Positions 21,544 through 21,612 of a DNA stretch of 21,612 nucleotides are shown here, piece by piece. The DNA comes from GCA-003244245 sp052390495 (GTDB lineage: Bacteria > Actinomycetota > Actinomycetes > Mycobacteriales > Pseudonocardiaceae). The translations under genes and the position numbers were made by a program. Position 1 is the stretch's first letter. Each line of letters begins with the position of its first letter. Location: contig JBQTGW010000090.1 in assembly GCA_052390495.1 (NCBI GenBank), positions 1 to 21,612 on the forward strand. Reading direction: 5' to 3'. The notes beneath the pieces are model-generated. The model did not search any database. It saw nothing but the letters and a program-made list of their open reading frames with translations, and was not told where the DNA came from.

Positions 21544-21612
21544 CTACTCGTGCCGGCTGCCGACGCAGAACTCGTTGCCTTCCGGGTCAGCCATGATCGT
21601 CCACCACAGCCC
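21544..21612 (-). CDS. VOC-family protein, last 22 residues (cut by the window edge)
   Basis: The frame entering from the edge reads GLWWTIMADPEGNEFCVGSR and ends at TAG (21546-21544). The pattern MADPEGNEFCV is the C-terminal strand of single-domain glyoxalase/VOC proteins. The gene continues outside the window, so length and substrate are unknown. It precedes yaaA by 18 bases on the same strand. Confidence 0.85.
   Translation of the reverse strand, partial: GLWWTIMADPEGNEFCVGSRHE

Noticed and set aside
1..21612. tRNA genes, CRISPR arrays, insertion sequences or phage attachment sites
   Set aside because: No regularly spaced direct repeats, no tRNA-like cloverleaf and no transposase or integrase frame was seen by eye. 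A dedicated scan could still find weak ones.

Overview
The window is high-GC DNA from an actinomycete, most probably a member of the Pseudonocardiales. The lineage is inferred from very high GC, frequent GTG starts, ATGA/GTGA-coupled genes, an actinobacterial SAM methyltransferase with an SGNH-free 'PHSARIWNYWMGGKDN' start, an FxLD-type methyltransferase fragment, and a CysG whose 405-residue length and architecture match the mycobacterial form. I cannot name a species. No rRNA, tRNA, CRISPR array or intact transposase was found.

Layout. (1) 1-3.9 kb is accessory and partly decayed. It holds a SAM-dependent methyltransferase (614-1435), a heavily damaged UvrA-like pseudogene on the minus strand (about 1499-2230), an unknown 115-residue ORF of lower GC, and a two-domain glyoxalase-fold (VOC) protein. 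(2) 3.9-7.3 kb holds an AlbA_2/GHKL/winged-helix regulator-like protein behind a large operator-like inverted repeat, and a secreted amidase_2 peptidoglycan hydrolase. (3) 7.6-10.2 kb (minus) is a coupled pair: a CbiX-CbiO fusion and a membrane protein. (4) 10.2-12.8 kb is a patch of rearranged genes: micro-ORFs, an XRE regulator, and an FxLD-type methyltransferase fragment joined out of frame to the C-terminal piece of an APH-like kinase. (5) 12.86-16.55 kb is a tightly overlapping minus-strand operon cobM-cobJ-cobA-cbiM-cbiQ. (6) 16.7-17.7 kb holds a membrane-anchored NPCBM-like protein and an 83-residue hypothetical, lying between the two cobalamin arms. (7) 17.8-19.6 kb (plus) is cobH-cysG. 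(8) 19.6-21.6 kb (minus) holds a RIO-type kinase, YaaA, and the last 22 codons of another VOC protein.

How the genes fit together. CbiM and CbiQ (membrane parts of an ECF cobalt importer) and the CbiO half of the fusion would import Co2+. The CbiX half would insert metal into sirohydrochlorin, which CobA/CysG make from uroporphyrinogen III. CobJ, CobM and CobH carry out later corrin-ring steps. The importer ATPase is physically fused to the chelatase and lies 2.7 kb away from its membrane partners. The gap is filled with fragments of other genes, and a 12-codon stub sits at the place where a cbiO would normally follow cbiQ. 

Two near-identical 48-bp palindromic repeats sit at two separate convergent gene junctions (1455-1502 and 19621-19668). 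In the second they supply the stop codons of both flanking genes. Other regulatory candidates are a pair of mutually exclusive hairpins over the ribosome-binding site of the NPCBM-like gene, a 38-bp inverted repeat before the AlbA_2 protein, and an 11-bp-period tandem repeat in the XRE/methyltransferase divergent region.
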